The notes under the pieces are model-generated. The model searched no databases. It was not told where the DNA came from and was given only the letters and a program-made list of their open reading frames with translations. A program made the translations under genes and the position numbers. Below are positions 54,569-54,619 of a stretch of 54,619 nucleotides of DNA, piece by piece (the stretch's first letter is position 1; each line of letters begins with the position of its first letter). Origin of the DNA: Bacteroidaceae bacterium (GTDB taxonomy: Bacteria > Bacteroidota > Bacteroidia > Bacteroidales > Bacteroidaceae); contig JAFTEV010000004.1 of assembly GCA_017453465.1 (NCBI GenBank), positions 1 through 54,619 on the forward strand, given 5' to 3'.

Positions 54569-54619
54569 ATGGCAGCAGTTGAATTCACGCAGGTCGTGTC
54601 GCGCGGTTGCGGCATGGAC
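54569..54619 (+). mobile_element. IS110-family transposase, N-terminal fragment
   Basis: The last 17 codons read MAAVEFTQVVSRGCGMD and are cut by the window edge. The VVSRGCGMD segment fits the start of IS110-family transposases, where the RuvC-like DEDD domain begins with CGLDVHK-like sequence. The 80 bases before it contain a CTCGT...ACGAG pair (about 54537-54565) that could be a subterminal feature. The element's left end is not defined, but the broken frame at 54481 suggests insertion near 54490. The call rests on a short sequence. Confidence 0.5.

Overview
The window looks like a chromosome segment of a Bacteroidales gut or rumen bacterium, most likely Prevotella or a close relative. Three things point there. 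Many genes are preceded by the Bacteroidota -7 box TAnnTTTG (TAACTTTG, TACCTTTG, TATCTTTG). There is an UpxY/UpxZ capsule-type antitermination pair, and there are lipoproteins with acidic residues after the lipobox Cys. The plant-cell-wall enzymes are multi-domain and end in Prevotella-like C-terminal tails. No rRNA, tRNA or CRISPR array was seen.

Layout. (1) 0-4 kb, minus strand: a long leader with its own intrinsic terminator, then upxY-upxZ, then a DUF1703-type ATPase/nuclease. (2) 4-5.5 kb, plus strand: a small lipoprotein and a HAD phosphatase. (3) 5.6-14.9 kb, minus strand: a tightly packed run thiD, GH127 arabinofuranosidase, DUF1016 nuclease, DUF1846 protein, GH106 rhamnosidase. (4) 15.3-25.4 kb, minus strand: a candidate synthase-dependent exopolysaccharide system made of a surface lipoprotein, a TolC-like outer-membrane protein, a HlyD-like adaptor, a zinc-ribbon tail-anchored protein, a processive GT2 synthase, a nucleotide-sugar dehydrogenase and a single-domain response regulator. 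(5) 25.5-29.2 kb: AI-2E-type permease, rsmI and two envelope proteins.

(6) 29.4-36.5 kb: a defence island. A structured leader precedes two overlapping methyltransferase genes, a HigBA-type toxin-antitoxin pair, a four-helix-bundle protein and a GIY-YIG/DEAD helicase. (7) 36.5-43.5 kb: ROK sugar kinase, then LysE, DUF4924 and rfbD, with a type IIG restriction-modification gene lodged between DUF4924 and rfbD. (8) 43.6-54.3 kb: a glucuronoxylan-type enzyme cluster (GH30-GH43 fusion, GH115, GH2, GH27-CE6 fusion). (9) The right edge has a regulated promoter and the first codons of an IS110-like transposase.

The most interesting candidates are the exopolysaccharide operon with its unusual zinc-ribbon component, the split-methyltransferase/helicase island with a leader that can form mutually exclusive stems, and several families of small repeats. 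The repeats are a REP-like palindrome at three loci, an AT-rich CATTAT motif that overrides codon bias inside genes, and in-frame repeat insertions in two glycosidase genes. All family assignments come from reading motifs and gene order; no database search was run.
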